In this document: positions 24,024-32,955 of the stretch, piece by piece | How the letters are laid out: the number at the start of each line of letters is the position of its first letter | How positions within the stretch are numbered: the stretch's first letter is position 1 | Assembly: GCF_004785795.1 (NCBI RefSeq) | Contig: NZ_SRRO01000001.1 | Coordinates: forward strand, 3,968,001-4,032,000 | Reading direction: 5' to 3' | DNA: 64,000 bases | Origin: Nocardioides eburneiflavus | GTDB taxonomy: Bacteria > Actinomycetota > Actinomycetes > Propionibacteriales > Nocardioidaceae | Notes under the pieces: model-generated | What the model saw: the letters and a program-made list of their open reading frames with translations, nothing else | Databases searched by the model: none | Told to the model about the DNA's origin: nothing | Translations under genes and position numbers: made by a program

Positions 24024-25129
24024 AGGACCACCGTCCGCTCCGTCGTGGGGCCACTTGTCGGGTCAGACGTCGGGCCAGTCGTCGTGCCTGTTGTCGTGCC
24101 CGTTGTCGCGTCGGTCTGCGGGGATGTGGGGGCCGTGACTGGCGTGACCGGCTCCAGCAGCCGGCCGCGCAGCTCGGTGCTGCGCCGGCACCGGGTGTGA
24201 CCGCCGTCGAGGACCTCAAGCGCGGGCTCTGCTTCACGGCACTTCGGTTGGACGTACTCACAGCGCGGCGCGAACGAGCATCCCGTTGGGGCCTCGTAGG
24301 CGCTGGTGGGGTGACCCTGGATGGCTGGCAGACGCTCGACGGCGTGGTCGATGTCGGGCCTGGCCCGCATGAGCGCGGCGGTGTACGGGTGGAGGGGGTC
24401 GACATGCAGGATGTCCGACTGCCGTCGTTCCACGACGGTTCCGGCGTACATCACGACGGTTTCGTCGCACACAGCCGCGGCGAGCTCGAGGTCGTGGGTG
24501 ATGAACAGCATCGCCATGCCATGCTCTCGTTGGAGGTTCGCGAGGATCCCCATGACCTCGGCCTGGGTCGTGACGTCCAGTGCCGTGGTCGGTTCGTCGG
24601 CCAGGATGAGCCGGGGCTTGGCGGCGAGGTTGGCAGCGATCATGACCCGTTGCAGCAGACCGCCGGACAGCTCGTGCGGGTACTGCTCCAGGCGCCTTTC
24701 GCCGTCGCCGATGCCGACCGCGGCGAGGAGACGGACCGCTTCTGCTCGGGCTGCCTTCTTGGCGGTTCCGCGGTTGTAGCGCAGCGCCTCGGTGAGGAAG
24801 TCGCCGATGGTGCGCACCGGGTTGGTGTGGGCGCGGGGATCTTGGAAGATCATGGACACGTCGTTGCTGCGGTACTTGCGCAGTGCGGAGCCGCGCAGGT
24901 CGAGCACGGACGTGCCGTCGAAGGTGACGCGCCCGCCTACCTTGGCTCCTGGTGGCAGAAGTCGGTCGATGGTGCGCGCGGTCATGGACTTGCCGGACCC
25001 GGATTCTCCGACCAGGCCGAGCGTCTTGCCGGCTTCAACTTCAAAGGACACTTCGCGCAGCACTGTGCGCATGGTTCCGTCGACGGGCAACTGCACGGAG
25101 AGCCGGTCGACTTGGAGGAGGGCGGTCAT
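24020..25129 (-). CDS. Dipeptide/oligopeptide ABC transporter ATPase (DppD-like)
   Basis: A 369-residue ATP-binding subunit with Walker A GESGSGKSMTAR, signature LSGGLLQRVMIAANL, Walker B RLILADEPTTALDVT, and an oligo_HPY tail with the metal-site cysteines (GCSFAPRCEYVQPKC). The last 40 residues are a low-complexity Thr/Pro/Gly tail (PTSPQTDATTGTTTGTTTGP) absent from typical DppD and of unknown use. It overlaps its neighbours by four bases on both sides. Confidence 0.93.
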   Translation of the reverse strand: MTALLQVDRLSVQLPVDGTMRTVLREVSFEVEAGKTLGLVGESGSGKSMTARTIDRLLPPGAKVGGRVTFDGTSVLDLRGSALRKYRSNDVSMIFQDPRAHTNPVRTIGDFLTEALRYNRGTAKKAARAEAVRLLAAVGIGDGERRLEQYPHELSGGLLQRVMIAANLAAKPRLILADEPTTALDVTTQAEVMGILANLQREHGMAMLFITHDLELAAAVCDETVVMYAGTVVERRQSDILHVDPLHPYTAALMRARPDIDHAVERLPAIQGHPTSAYEAPTGCSFAPRCEYVQPKCREAEPALEVLDGGHTRCRRSTELRGRLLEPVTPVTAPTSPQTDATTGTTTGTTTGPTSDPTSGPTTERTVVL

Positions 25130-25995
25130 GACTTCTCCTGGGCTGCGCGGGTGAGTCGCTCACCCAGCAAGTTCGCGGCACCCACCGTGATGACGATCAG
25201 CGCGCTGGGGTAGATGGCGGTCTGCGGGTAGTTGAGCAGGATTCCCGGGACGCCTTCGGCGACCATGACGCCCCAGTCGGCGGTGGGCGGCTGTACGCCG
25301 AGGCCGAGGAACGACAGGCCGGCCAGGTCGATGAGCGCGAAGCCGAACGCGAGGGCGGAGTTGGCGATGATGAGGGTGAACACGTTGGGCAGGATGTGGC
25401 GCCCGCAGATGCGCAGCCCCGACACGCCCTGGATGCGCAGGGCCGCCACGTAGGGCAGGTTCCGTTCCCGCAGTGCCGCACTTCGCACGATCCGGGCGAT
25501 GTAGGGGGTGTAGGCGATAGTCAGCGCGGCGACCGCGGCGGTGAGGCCGGCGCCGAAGAGGGCCGCGGCCAGAATGGCGAGCAGCAGGCCGGGGAACGCG
25601 AACAGGGCATCGACGACCCGAGCCACCATCGTGTCGAACCAGCCGCCGAACCACACCGCGGTCAGGGCGATGGTGGTGCCGAGCACAGCCGAGGCGATGA
25701 CGACGAGCAGGGGCCCCACGAGCGCCGTGCGGGAGCCGTGCACGAGCCGGGCGAGGAGGTCGCGTCCGTTTGCGTCCTGCCCGAGCGGGTGCCCGGCGCC
25801 AGGGGCCGCGTACGCGTCGCCGAGGTTGACCTCGTTCGGGTCGGCGGTGACCAAGGTGGGGCCAAGCAGGGCAATGAGGAACACCAGGGCCAGCACGGCC
25901 ACGGCCAACCAGCCGGTGAACCCCAGCAGGGGAAGGCGGCGGGTGCTGGCCTTCGGTCGCGCAGCGACGGGGATGTTGATGTCGAGGGTGCTCAT
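25126..25995 (-). CDS. Dipeptide-type ABC permease (DppC-like)
   Basis: A 289-residue inner-membrane subunit with about six transmembrane helices. The N-terminal helix is WLAVAVLALVFLIALLGP, followed by the OppC-type motif HPLGQDANGRDLLARLVHG. The EAA loop is near ALRIQGVSGLRICGRHILPN. It forms the channel with the DppB-like subunit; start and stop overlap both neighbours. Confidence 0.92.
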   Translation of the reverse strand: MSTLDINIPVAARPKASTRRLPLLGFTGWLAVAVLALVFLIALLGPTLVTADPNEVNLGDAYAAPGAGHPLGQDANGRDLLARLVHGSRTALVGPLLVVIASAVLGTTIALTAVWFGGWFDTMVARVVDALFAFPGLLLAILAAALFGAGLTAAVAALTIAYTPYIARIVRSAALRERNLPYVAALRIQGVSGLRICGRHILPNVFTLIIANSALAFGFALIDLAGLSFLGLGVQPPTADWGVMVAEGVPGILLNYPQTAIYPSALIVITVGAANLLGERLTRAAQEKS

Positions 25996-27014
25996 GGGCG
26001 TCCACCGTTCATGGCAATGCGCGGATCAAGCAGGGAGTAGGCCACGTCGATGAGGGTGTTCAACACGATGAACGCCGCGACGTAGAGAAGGCAGATCGCC
26101 TGCACGACCGGGAAGTCCTTCTGCTGCACTGCAGTGACCAGGAAGCTGCCGAGGCCGTTGAGCTGGAACGCCTGTTCCACGATCACGCTGGCGGCGATGA
26201 GCCCGGCCACGGTCAGGCCGGCGACCGTCAGGATGGGGATGGCTGCGTTCCGCAGTACGTGGCGTCCGATGACGGTGCGTCGCGGGAGCCCGCGGCTGGT
26301 TGCGGTCTGCACGTGCTCGGAGGTGAGCTCTTCGCGCACGGCGGTCTGGGTGAGCCGGGCGACGAAGGCCACCGACGACAAGGCGAGCGCGACCGCGGGC
26401 AGGATCATGTGCTCGATGCGGCCCCGAAAGCCGTCGCCCGGACCGAACGCGGGCAGCCAGCCGAGCTGTACGGCGAACACGAGAGTGAGCACGACGGCGG
26501 CGACGAAGGCGGGCACGGCCATGGCACCGGTGGCCACGACCATCGCCAAGCTGGACAGGCGTCCGGGGCGCAGGCCGGTGATGACGCCAAGGACGAGTCC
26601 AACGACGATGATGAGCACTGCCGCGCACGCAACCAGGACCACGGTGTTCATCGCCCGCTCCGCGACGAGGGAGGCCACGCTGTCCTTGTAGAGGATGGAG
26701 TTGCCGAAGTCGCCTTGCACGACGCCGCTGAGCCAGTGCCAGTACTGGGCGGGGATCGACTCGTCGAGGTGGTACTGCTTCTCGAGCGCAGCGATGGCCT
26801 CGGGAGAGGTGGACCGACCCTGGGTCAGGAACGTCAGCGGAGAGCCGGGGGCGATGAGCAAGGCGCCGAACACGACCATGCTGGAGAGAAGCAGGGTGAT
26901 GAAGAGGCCGAGCACGCGACTGCCGATGACGCGCAGGACACCGATGCTGTGGCTCAGTCGGGCAGAACACTTCTTCTTCTGCACCGGTGGCGTCGTGGCC
27001 ATGAGGGCGCTCAT
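25992..27014 (-). CDS. Dipeptide-type ABC permease (DppB-like)
   Basis: A 340-residue inner-membrane subunit. After a basic N-terminus it has the first helix VLGLFITLLLSSMVVFGALL, the DppB-typical PGSPLTFLTQGRSTSPEAIAALEKQYHLD, and an EAA loop (TSRGLPRRTVIGRHVLRNAAIP). The ATG at 27014 is chosen because it overlaps the amidohydrolase stop (ATGA), like every other junction in this operon; the longer upstream frame is inside that gene. Confidence 0.92.
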   Translation of the reverse strand: MSALMATTPPVQKKKCSARLSHSIGVLRVIGSRVLGLFITLLLSSMVVFGALLIAPGSPLTFLTQGRSTSPEAIAALEKQYHLDESIPAQYWHWLSGVVQGDFGNSILYKDSVASLVAERAMNTVVLVACAAVLIIVVGLVLGVITGLRPGRLSSLAMVVATGAMAVPAFVAAVVLTLVFAVQLGWLPAFGPGDGFRGRIEHMILPAVALALSSVAFVARLTQTAVREELTSEHVQTATSRGLPRRTVIGRHVLRNAAIPILTVAGLTVAGLIAASVIVEQAFQLNGLGSFLVTAVQQKDFPVVQAICLLYVAAFIVLNTLIDVAYSLLDPRIAMNGGRP

Positions 27015-28630
27015 GCGCTCCGCACCTCCTCTCCGCCGACGACGGTGCTGACTACCCCGGCTTCGAGCAAGCTCTCGGGGGCCTCCTCGAACACGTCGCG
27101 GTCCACGACGACGAAGTCGGCTAGCCGGCCCGGTGCGAGCGCCCCGAACTGGTCCTCGGCGCGGCACGCCCAGGCGGCGTCGCGGGTGGCATGCCCAATC
27201 GCGTCGGCCAGCGGGAGCGCGAACTTCTCAACGTTGGGCGTCAAGGTGGGGTCGAACGCCGAGCGGCGAGTGGCGGCGATGAACATGTTCCGCAGCGGCG
27301 GGTAGGGCGCTGTCGGAGAGTCGGTGCCGAACGCGAGCGGCGCGCCGGCGTCGGTCATCTCGGACCAAGGGAAGCCGCGGTCAACGCGGTCGTCGCCCAG
27401 CATCGCGCGCCAGTTCTCCTGGATCGCGGGGTCTGCGTGCACCGGCTGCATGCTCGCGGTCAGGCCGAGTGCGGCGAGGCGCTGGATGTCGGCGTTCTCG
27501 ACGACCTCGAGGTGCTCGATGCGGTGGCGCCGGTCCAAAGGTCCATTGGCCTCGACAGCGGACTCCACCGCGGTGATCGCCTGACGAATCGCCTCGTCGC
27601 CGATGGCGTGCATCGCGACCTGTAGTCCGGCCGCGTCGGCGGCAGTGACCACGGCACACAGTGCGGCGGTGTCCCAGATCGGGTCGGCGTTGGTGCCGTC
27701 GACGTACGGCACGCCGAGCGCGGCGGTGCACCCGTCGACCGTCCCGTCGAGCATCAACTTGATGCCCGTCACCCGGAGCCGGTCGGTGTGGTGACGAGAC
27801 GCCAGCTCGGCTGCGTGTGCAACCTCCGCGAGGTCCTCGCCGGTGCGGCCGCTCGGTGCGATGCGCCAGTGGGCGACGATGCGAGCCGTGAGCTCCCCTG
27901 CCTGCTCGGCGCGAGCCATGGCGGCCAGGTCGCGCTCGTGCAGTCCCATGTCCACGGCGGCGGTGACGCCGACGTTGCGGTAGCCCCGCAGCGCGGACGC
28001 CAGGTGGCGGTCGAGATCGGCGTCGGTCTGGAGGTCTTCGAGGAATGGCCACACGTAGGCATGCATGGCGGTCTCGTCGACGTACCCGGTGGGCAGCCCG
28101 TTCTCGTCGCGCCACACCTTGCCGCCGACGGTGTCAGTGGTGTCGGAGTTCAGGCCAACCTCGGCGATGGCTGCGGAGTTCAACCAGATCGAGTGGAAGT
28201 CGTACGTCTGCACGTACACGGGCCGGTCGGCAACAACCGCGTCGAGCATCTGGCGCGTGGGACGCTCGCCCAGGATGGAGGCCGGTTCCCAACTGTGGGC
28301 GCGGATGCGGGGCTCACCGGGATGGGCATCGGCCCACACCTTGATGCGGCGGTGCACCTCGGCGAGGTCGGCGGCGCGGCTGAGATCGATCTGCTCGCTC
28401 ACCTCGCCGGTGCTGACTATGTGGGCGTGGGCGTCCACGAAGCCGGGCAGGACGAGCTTCCCTTCGACGCGGTGCTCTTGCGCCGTGGCGCCGGCGATGC
28501 GGCGAGCGGTGCGATCGTCGCCGACGTAGAGCAGCCGGCCCGCGGCCACCACCATTGCCTCGGCCCACGGGCGCTGCTGTGCGGTGAAGATCCGAGCCCC
28601 GGTGAAGAGCTTGGGTGCCTCAGTGGTCAT
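27011..28630 (-). CDS. YtcJ-like metal-dependent amidohydrolase
   Basis: A 539-residue amidohydrolase of the YtcJ/N-substituted formamide deformylase type. The metal site is VDAHAH (HxH, about residue 65), further His residues are in MHAIGDEA and RRHRIEHLE, and the Asp is in FGTDSP. Relatives hydrolyse amide or formamide bonds of varied small molecules; the substrate is not predictable. It is the first gene of the transporter operon, suggesting the imported compound is cleaved by it in the cytoplasm. A paralogous family member sits at 56375-57952. Confidence 0.88.
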   Translation of the reverse strand: MTTEAPKLFTGARIFTAQQRPWAEAMVVAAGRLLYVGDDRTARRIAGATAQEHRVEGKLVLPGFVDAHAHIVSTGEVSEQIDLSRAADLAEVHRRIKVWADAHPGEPRIRAHSWEPASILGERPTRQMLDAVVADRPVYVQTYDFHSIWLNSAAIAEVGLNSDTTDTVGGKVWRDENGLPTGYVDETAMHAYVWPFLEDLQTDADLDRHLASALRGYRNVGVTAAVDMGLHERDLAAMARAEQAGELTARIVAHWRIAPSGRTGEDLAEVAHAAELASRHHTDRLRVTGIKLMLDGTVDGCTAALGVPYVDGTNADPIWDTAALCAVVTAADAAGLQVAMHAIGDEAIRQAITAVESAVEANGPLDRRHRIEHLEVVENADIQRLAALGLTASMQPVHADPAIQENWRAMLGDDRVDRGFPWSEMTDAGAPLAFGTDSPTAPYPPLRNMFIAATRRSAFDPTLTPNVEKFALPLADAIGHATRDAAWACRAEDQFGALAPGRLADFVVVDRDVFEEAPESLLEAGVVSTVVGGEEVRSA

Positions 28631-28684
28631 GGTGACCCTTCTACTGGTCTAAGCGTGTGACGGCGGTCATAGCGAACCATCGCG

Positions 28685-28721
28685 TCACGACATCTGTCAA
28701 CGGTCCTGACAGATGTCGTGA
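28685..28721 (+). promoter_or_regulatory. Perfect 15-bp inverted repeat, operator candidate
   Basis: TCACGACATCTGTCA (28685-28699) and its exact complement (28707-28721) are separated by seven bases, 55 bp upstream of the amidohydrolase start. Size and symmetry fit a TetR-family operator. The TetR gene at the end of this operon is the natural candidate, giving autoregulation. Confidence 0.7.
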
Positions 28722-28913
28722 CAGAAAAGCTGACGGAGGCTTCTCGCCGTTCAGGCGAGTCCGACACGGCAGCTGGGGTGGCGGCAGCCGCCCGCGGGCG
28801 GATGGTGTCCGATGCCCGCCGGCGAATCGGTCTAGCGGGTGCGCCGGCCGGAGGTGGCCAAGCCGGACTCTTCCTGCAGGCACTGCAGGGTGGAGCCGAG
28901 GGTTGTCCTCACA

Positions 28914-29066
28914 TCACCACCCGCGCTCGGACAAACGGCTCGGCTGCAGGATCTCGTCGGGCGAGAGCCATGTCTCTACGTGGTCGCAGCCGGGCAGGCC
29001 GCGTGTAGTCGTCGATGTGGCGTCGCGGCGGCGGAAGTCGTCGTCGTAGGTGCCGGGCTCGAACAT
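28914..29066 (-). pseudogene. Possible monooxygenase-like (ABM) fragment
   Basis: A 50-codon frame reads FEPGTYDDDFRRRDA, then GLPGCDHVETWLSPDE, which recalls part of a small ABM-fold protein (typical EYDxEFHxLDA and PGFxGxETWxSPDG). It lacks the rest of the domain. The remainder of 28722-29126 shows no other gene. This is a weak call based on motif memory. Confidence 0.25.
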
Positions 29067-29126
29067 GAACCGACAGCAGATCAAGGGGCTCCTCGAGCGG
29101 GCCGGATTGTCGGCGCTTCGGCGGGG

Positions 29127-30782
29127 TCAGAGGAAGTAGGTTCGGGACAACGCGATGCGTTCGGCCGGCTCGCTGGTGAGGAGCTCGCCATCGAGGGACA
29201 CCTGCGCGGACGTCACGTCGACATGGACTTCCCCGAGACGTCCGTGTCGCACCATGGTGGTCAGGTCGACGGACCGGACGCCGTTGACCGCGACCCGCAG
29301 CCGCCGGGTGGGGGTCCGGTCGCCTCCGTTGGCGACCGCTGCTGCTGAGACGTAGGCGACCGACAATTCGACCGCGGCTGCGCCGTGGGCGCCGAACAGG
29401 GGGCCCATGACGAGCGGTTCTGCGTGTGTGATGGAGGCGTTGGGGTCACCGGTGACGCCCCATGCGGGGAACCCGGACTTGAGGACCATCTCGGGGGTGG
29501 TGCCGAATCGGCTCGCCGACCACAGGACAAGGTCGGCGCGCTTGCCCACCGCGACGGTGCCGATGTCGTGGCCGAGTCCGTGCGCGAGCGCCGGGTTCAC
29601 GGTCAGCTTGGCCAGGTAGCGCAGCACCCGCTCGTTGTCGTGCCGTTCGTGCTCGGGGCCACGTTCTCCCTTCATCTTGCCGGCGAGCGCAAAGGTGCGG
29701 CGCACCGTCTCCCCGGCGCGGCCCATGCCGAGGGCGTCAGAGGAGGTGATCGGGATGACGCCTAGGTCGTGCAGGACGTCTTCGGCTGCCATGGTGCCTG
29801 CCCGGACACGTTCGGCTGCCCGTTGCTCGTCTGCTGCGTGGTCCATGCTGTGGCCGTGAACCGCCAAGATCATCGGGAGGTGCTCGGCGATGGCGTCGCG
29901 TCCGTAAGGCAGCGTGGGGTTGGTCGAGGACCCGATCACGTTCTGCACCCCGGCCATCTGCAGCACGTCGGGCACGTGTCCGCCGCCGCACCCTTCGATG
30001 TGGAACGCGTGCACGGTCCGTCCGCCGATGACGGCAAGCGTGTCGGCCACCGACCCGGACTCGTTGAGGCCGTCGGTGTGCAGCGCCACCTGCACGTCGT
30101 ACTCGTCGGCGACAGTCAGCGCGGTGTCCAGGGCGCGGGGGTGAGCGCCGAGGTCCTCGTGCACCTTGAACCCGCAGGCGCCTCCCTCGACGAGGGCTTC
30201 GGTGAGCGCGCCGGGGGTGGAGGAAGAGCCGCGCCCCAGGAAGCCGATGTTGACCGGCCAGGCGTCGAAGGCTGCGGTCGCGGTCCTCAATGCCCACGGG
30301 GAGTTCACCCCGACTCCCCACACCGGCCCGAACTCCTGCCCGATGACGGTGGTCACGCCGCTGGAGATGGCTTCCTCCATCACGCGCGGCGTCAGCAGAT
30401 GCACGTGGGTGTCGATGACGCCGGCGGTGAGCAACAGCCCGTCCGCGTCGATGATGCTCGTGCCAGTGCCGACCACCACCTCGACACCGTCCATGGTGTC
30501 GGGGTTCCCGGCGCGGCCGATGCTGCTGATGCGGCCCTCGCGAATGCCGATAGACGTACGAACGATGCCCAGAAGCGGGTCGAGCACCAGCGCGTTGACC
30601 ACCACGACGTCGCACGTCTGTGTGGCGGCTGCGGCCTTGAGGTGCAGTCCGTCGCGGGCCGTCTGGGCGAACCCGACGCTGAACTCATCGCCAGGGTTCT
30701 CGGCGTCCGACTCGACCTCGATGACCAGGCCGGTGTCGCCCAGGACGATCCGGTCGCCGACGGAGAACCGTGACGCGCTCAT
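29127..30782 (-). CDS. ureC: Urease alpha subunit, divergent
   Basis: A 551-residue catalytic subunit that hydrolyses urea. Every metal ligand of the Klebsiella enzyme is present at matching spacing: H126 and H128 (DTHVH), carbamylated K206 (GFKVHED), H235, H261 and D349 ([10 protein letters not shown]). Substrate-site H208 and H309 are also kept. The mobile-flap cysteine is replaced by V308. The N-terminal GPTTGD motif is altered, and [12 protein letters not shown] replaces HTEGAGGGHAPD. The gene overlaps the gamma-beta subunit by four bases. No ureD, E, F or G lies in the window. It could be a true urease served by distant accessory genes, or a variant maturing differently. Confidence 0.88.
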   Translation of the reverse strand: MSASRFSVGDRIVLGDTGLVIEVESDAENPGDEFSVGFAQTARDGLHLKAAAATQTCDVVVVNALVLDPLLGIVRTSIGIREGRISSIGRAGNPDTMDGVEVVVGTGTSIIDADGLLLTAGVIDTHVHLLTPRVMEEAISSGVTTVIGQEFGPVWGVGVNSPWALRTATAAFDAWPVNIGFLGRGSSSTPGALTEALVEGGACGFKVHEDLGAHPRALDTALTVADEYDVQVALHTDGLNESGSVADTLAVIGGRTVHAFHIEGCGGGHVPDVLQMAGVQNVIGSSTNPTLPYGRDAIAEHLPMILAVHGHSMDHAADEQRAAERVRAGTMAAEDVLHDLGVIPITSSDALGMGRAGETVRRTFALAGKMKGERGPEHERHDNERVLRYLAKLTVNPALAHGLGHDIGTVAVGKRADLVLWSASRFGTTPEMVLKSGFPAWGVTGDPNASITHAEPLVMGPLFGAHGAAAVELSVAYVSAAAVANGGDRTPTRRLRVAVNGVRSVDLTTMVRHGRLGEVHVDVTSAQVSLDGELLTSEPAERIALSRTYFL

Positions 30783-31648
30783 CTGTTCTCCTCCTGGTCG
30801 TTGGCGTCCTGGTCGTGGTCGCCCTGCGTCTGGTCGCCCTGCTTGTGGTCACCCTGCTGGTGGTCGTGCCTGCGTACTGCGTCGCGGGCGCGCTGGAGCG
30901 CGGCCGCTTTCACTTGTGGGTCGTCGAGCGGACCATCGACATAGCCGGAGAACCCGTAGGCGATGCGGGCCCCGCCGATGTCGACCAGCTCCACCGTCAC
31001 GTCCTCGCCCGGCGCGAACCGCACCGTCTCACCTCCCGGGAGCGCGAGTCGGCGCCCGTAGGCCGCCTCGCGGTCGAACCGCAGCCGTGGATTCACCTCG
31101 AAGAAGTGGAAATGTGAGGTGACCGTGATCGGCACCTCGCCGGTGTTGCGCACCTCGACGGTGACCCGCCCTTCGCGTTCGCGTGCGGCGCGGCGCGCCT
31201 GAGCGAGGTGGTCCCCGGCGGGAATGATCGTCCCGGGCGGCAATGCGCCGGCAGCCACCGAGTCGAGCGGCGAGTCGCCCGAGCGGCCTGAGGCGTGCAC
31301 CGCGTCGGGTACCTCGCCGGCGCGCGTCGTGTCGGTGTGGCTCCCGGTCCCGAACGGGTCGGGCACGACGACCAGCCGGGTGCCGTCCTCGAAGGTCGCT
31401 TCGACGTTGACCGTTCCGACGACCTCGGGGACGCCTGGGAGCACCTCGTCTCGCGTGAGTACCTGCTGACCGGTCGCGACCGCTTCCGCCTGTCGGCGCC
31501 CCTCGCGGGCAGCCTCCGCCACAGCGTCGGCGATCAGCGCGGTGGCTTCGGGAGCGTTGAGCAGGAGTCCGCGCGAGCGGCGAGCACGCGCCAATTCAGC
31601 GGCCAGGAACAGCAGCAGTCGGTCACGTTCAGTGGGGGTGAGATGCAT
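30779..31648 (-). CDS. Urease gamma-beta fusion subunit with His/Asp-rich tail
   Basis: A 289-residue fusion of urease gamma (residues 1-100, [23 protein letters not shown]) and beta (about 150-258, [42 protein letters not shown]). Gamma-beta fusions are known. Unusual here is the last roughly 30 residues, a repetitive His/Gln/Asp tail ([12 protein letters not shown] and similar), like the nickel-binding tail of some UreE chaperones. It probably forms the urease with the alpha subunit. It lies downstream of a C45-family gene in the same direction (108-base gap). Confidence 0.88.
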   Translation of the reverse strand: MHLTPTERDRLLLFLAAELARARRSRGLLLNAPEATALIADAVAEAAREGRRQAEAVATGQQVLTRDEVLPGVPEVVGTVNVEATFEDGTRLVVVPDPFGTGSHTDTTRAGEVPDAVHASGRSGDSPLDSVAAGALPPGTIIPAGDHLAQARRAAREREGRVTVEVRNTGEVPITVTSHFHFFEVNPRLRFDREAAYGRRLALPGGETVRFAPGEDVTVELVDIGGARIAYGFSGYVDGPLDDPQVKAAALQRARDAVRRHDHQQGDHKQGDQTQGDHDQDANDQEENR

Positions 31649-31756
31649 CGGTCAGCCCCTCCCGGGTCCCGGCCACACTCTTGCGCGCCCCGCCCGGCGT
31701 ACGTCCAGCGTCTCGGCTCGTTGGCTGGAGGTGCCTGCTCGCTGATCCATGCCGGC

Positions 31757-32848
31757 TCACGCCACCAGGTCGCGCCAGCCAGCGGCGCGTGCGGTGATGG
31801 GGGTGCCGGCAGCAATACGTGCGCTGCGGGTGCTGGGCTCCATGACGACGGTCGCGAGGGTTCCCCACCGCTCCCCCAGGCTCAGCGTCATGTCTGGGAT
31901 GTGACACAGGGCTGGCTGGCCAGGGTCCGAGTAGAGGTAGGTGGGCAGGTCGTCGGACTGCCTGGGGGCCGGGTAGTAGCCGAGTCGTGAGCGGACAAGT
32001 TCGTACCGGTCGGTCGAGTCGGGCTGGTAGAGCTCGCCTCGTTCGCCGTCTCGGGGCTGAGGGTGGAGGAAGTGGTTGGTCCGCACCACGGTGCCGTTGA
32101 CCGGTTCGATGGGCCACACGCCGAAGCCGGCGATCTCCACCGACGTCACCGAGTCCTCGTCCAGCAGCGTCAACGCGCTGGATGCGGACACCGGGGCGCT
32201 GCGGATGATCTCCACCGCCTCGGCGACCGACCCCGCCTCCTCGAGCACGGTCGCGGCCAGCACGTGGACCGGCACGCCGCCGACAGTGTCGGTGTGGTGG
32301 CCGAGGATGTTGAAGTGGGTGGCCAGGCCGGCGCTGTTCATGCCGATCTTGCCGAGCATGCCGTGCTCAGCCAGCCCGACCACGTCGTGGGCGCCGCCGC
32401 GGGTCTCGTGGGTGTGCCAGTACTGGTCCAACTCGACGTGCCAGTCCCAGGTCTGGACCGAGAACGTCTGCACACCATCCCCTTCGGTGCGCCGGTGCGC
32501 GATCGTGGAGCACTCGCCAGGTAGCGCGCGAGAGCTGGTGGCAAGGATTTCGGTGCGCGCGTTCAGGGCGTAGACCTGCCACGGATCGACGCCCGCACCG
32601 GCCGCGACCCCGCCCATCTCGTCGATACAGCCGTGCCGCCACTCCCCCACAGCGTCCGCGGACCGCAATGCGTGGTCGCGGGCCTCGGACTCAGTGATCC
32701 CCACCTGAGCGAACAACTGCAGGTAGGTGTCGAACGCGGCCGCGAAGTCCTCGCGCAACTGTTCGCCGCGCAGGCGCCCGCGCTCGAAGCGGTCGGAATG
32801 AGTGGCTTCGACGTGAAGCCGGGCGCGGGCGGGCGCGATGGTGTCCAT
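31757..32848 (-). CDS. C45-family acyltransferase / amidohydrolase
   Basis: A 363-residue Ntn-hydrolase related to acyl-CoA:6-aminopenicillanate acyltransferase. The expected self-cleavage site with the nucleophile is LPGECST; cleavage before the Cys would expose it. The downstream motifs TWDWHVELD, GMLGKIGMNSAGLATHFNIL and NHFLHP are family marks. Such enzymes make or break amide bonds between fatty or aromatic acids and amines. It is divergent from a LacI gene and followed by urease genes, so its product may feed nitrogen release. ATG 32848 (MDTIAP) is preferred because GAGGGGAC precedes it; 32893 is an alternative. Confidence 0.82.
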   Translation of the reverse strand: MDTIAPARARLHVEATHSDRFERGRLRGEQLREDFAAAFDTYLQLFAQVGITESEARDHALRSADAVGEWRHGCIDEMGGVAAGAGVDPWQVYALNARTEILATSSRALPGECSTIAHRRTEGDGVQTFSVQTWDWHVELDQYWHTHETRGGAHDVVGLAEHGMLGKIGMNSAGLATHFNILGHHTDTVGGVPVHVLAATVLEEAGSVAEAVEIIRSAPVSASSALTLLDEDSVTSVEIAGFGVWPIEPVNGTVVRTNHFLHPQPRDGERGELYQPDSTDRYELVRSRLGYYPAPRQSDDLPTYLYSDPGQPALCHIPDMTLSLGERWGTLATVVMEPSTRSARIAAGTPITARAAGWRDLVA

Positions 32849-32886
32849 CAACAACTGTCCCCTCGTGACGATCGGTTCCGCTGACC

Positions 32887-32946
32887 GTACCAAATCGATT
32901 TGTGCAAGCGGTCCGATCTCCAGTCAGAGCCCAGCTGGTTTGGTAC
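32887..32946 (+). promoter_or_regulatory. LacI-type operator candidates in a divergent promoter
   Basis: CAAATCGATTTG at 32891-32902 is a perfect 12-bp palindrome with the central CG typical of LacI/GalR operators. Flanking it, GTACCAAA (32887-32894) has an exact inverted partner TTTGGTAC (32939-32946). The sites lie between the C45 gene and the divergent LacI gene, which is the likely regulator. Confidence 0.65.
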
Positions 32947-32955
32947 TGTCAGCCG

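Noticed and set aside
24040..24130. Short repeats in the DppD tail as a possible CRISPR-like or VNTR array
   Set aside because: Units are short, imperfect and in frame within a coding tail; there are no regular spacers.
28718..29008. A 96-codon rightward frame after the inverted repeat
   Set aside because: Low-complexity Ala/Arg/Gly composition with no family resemblance.
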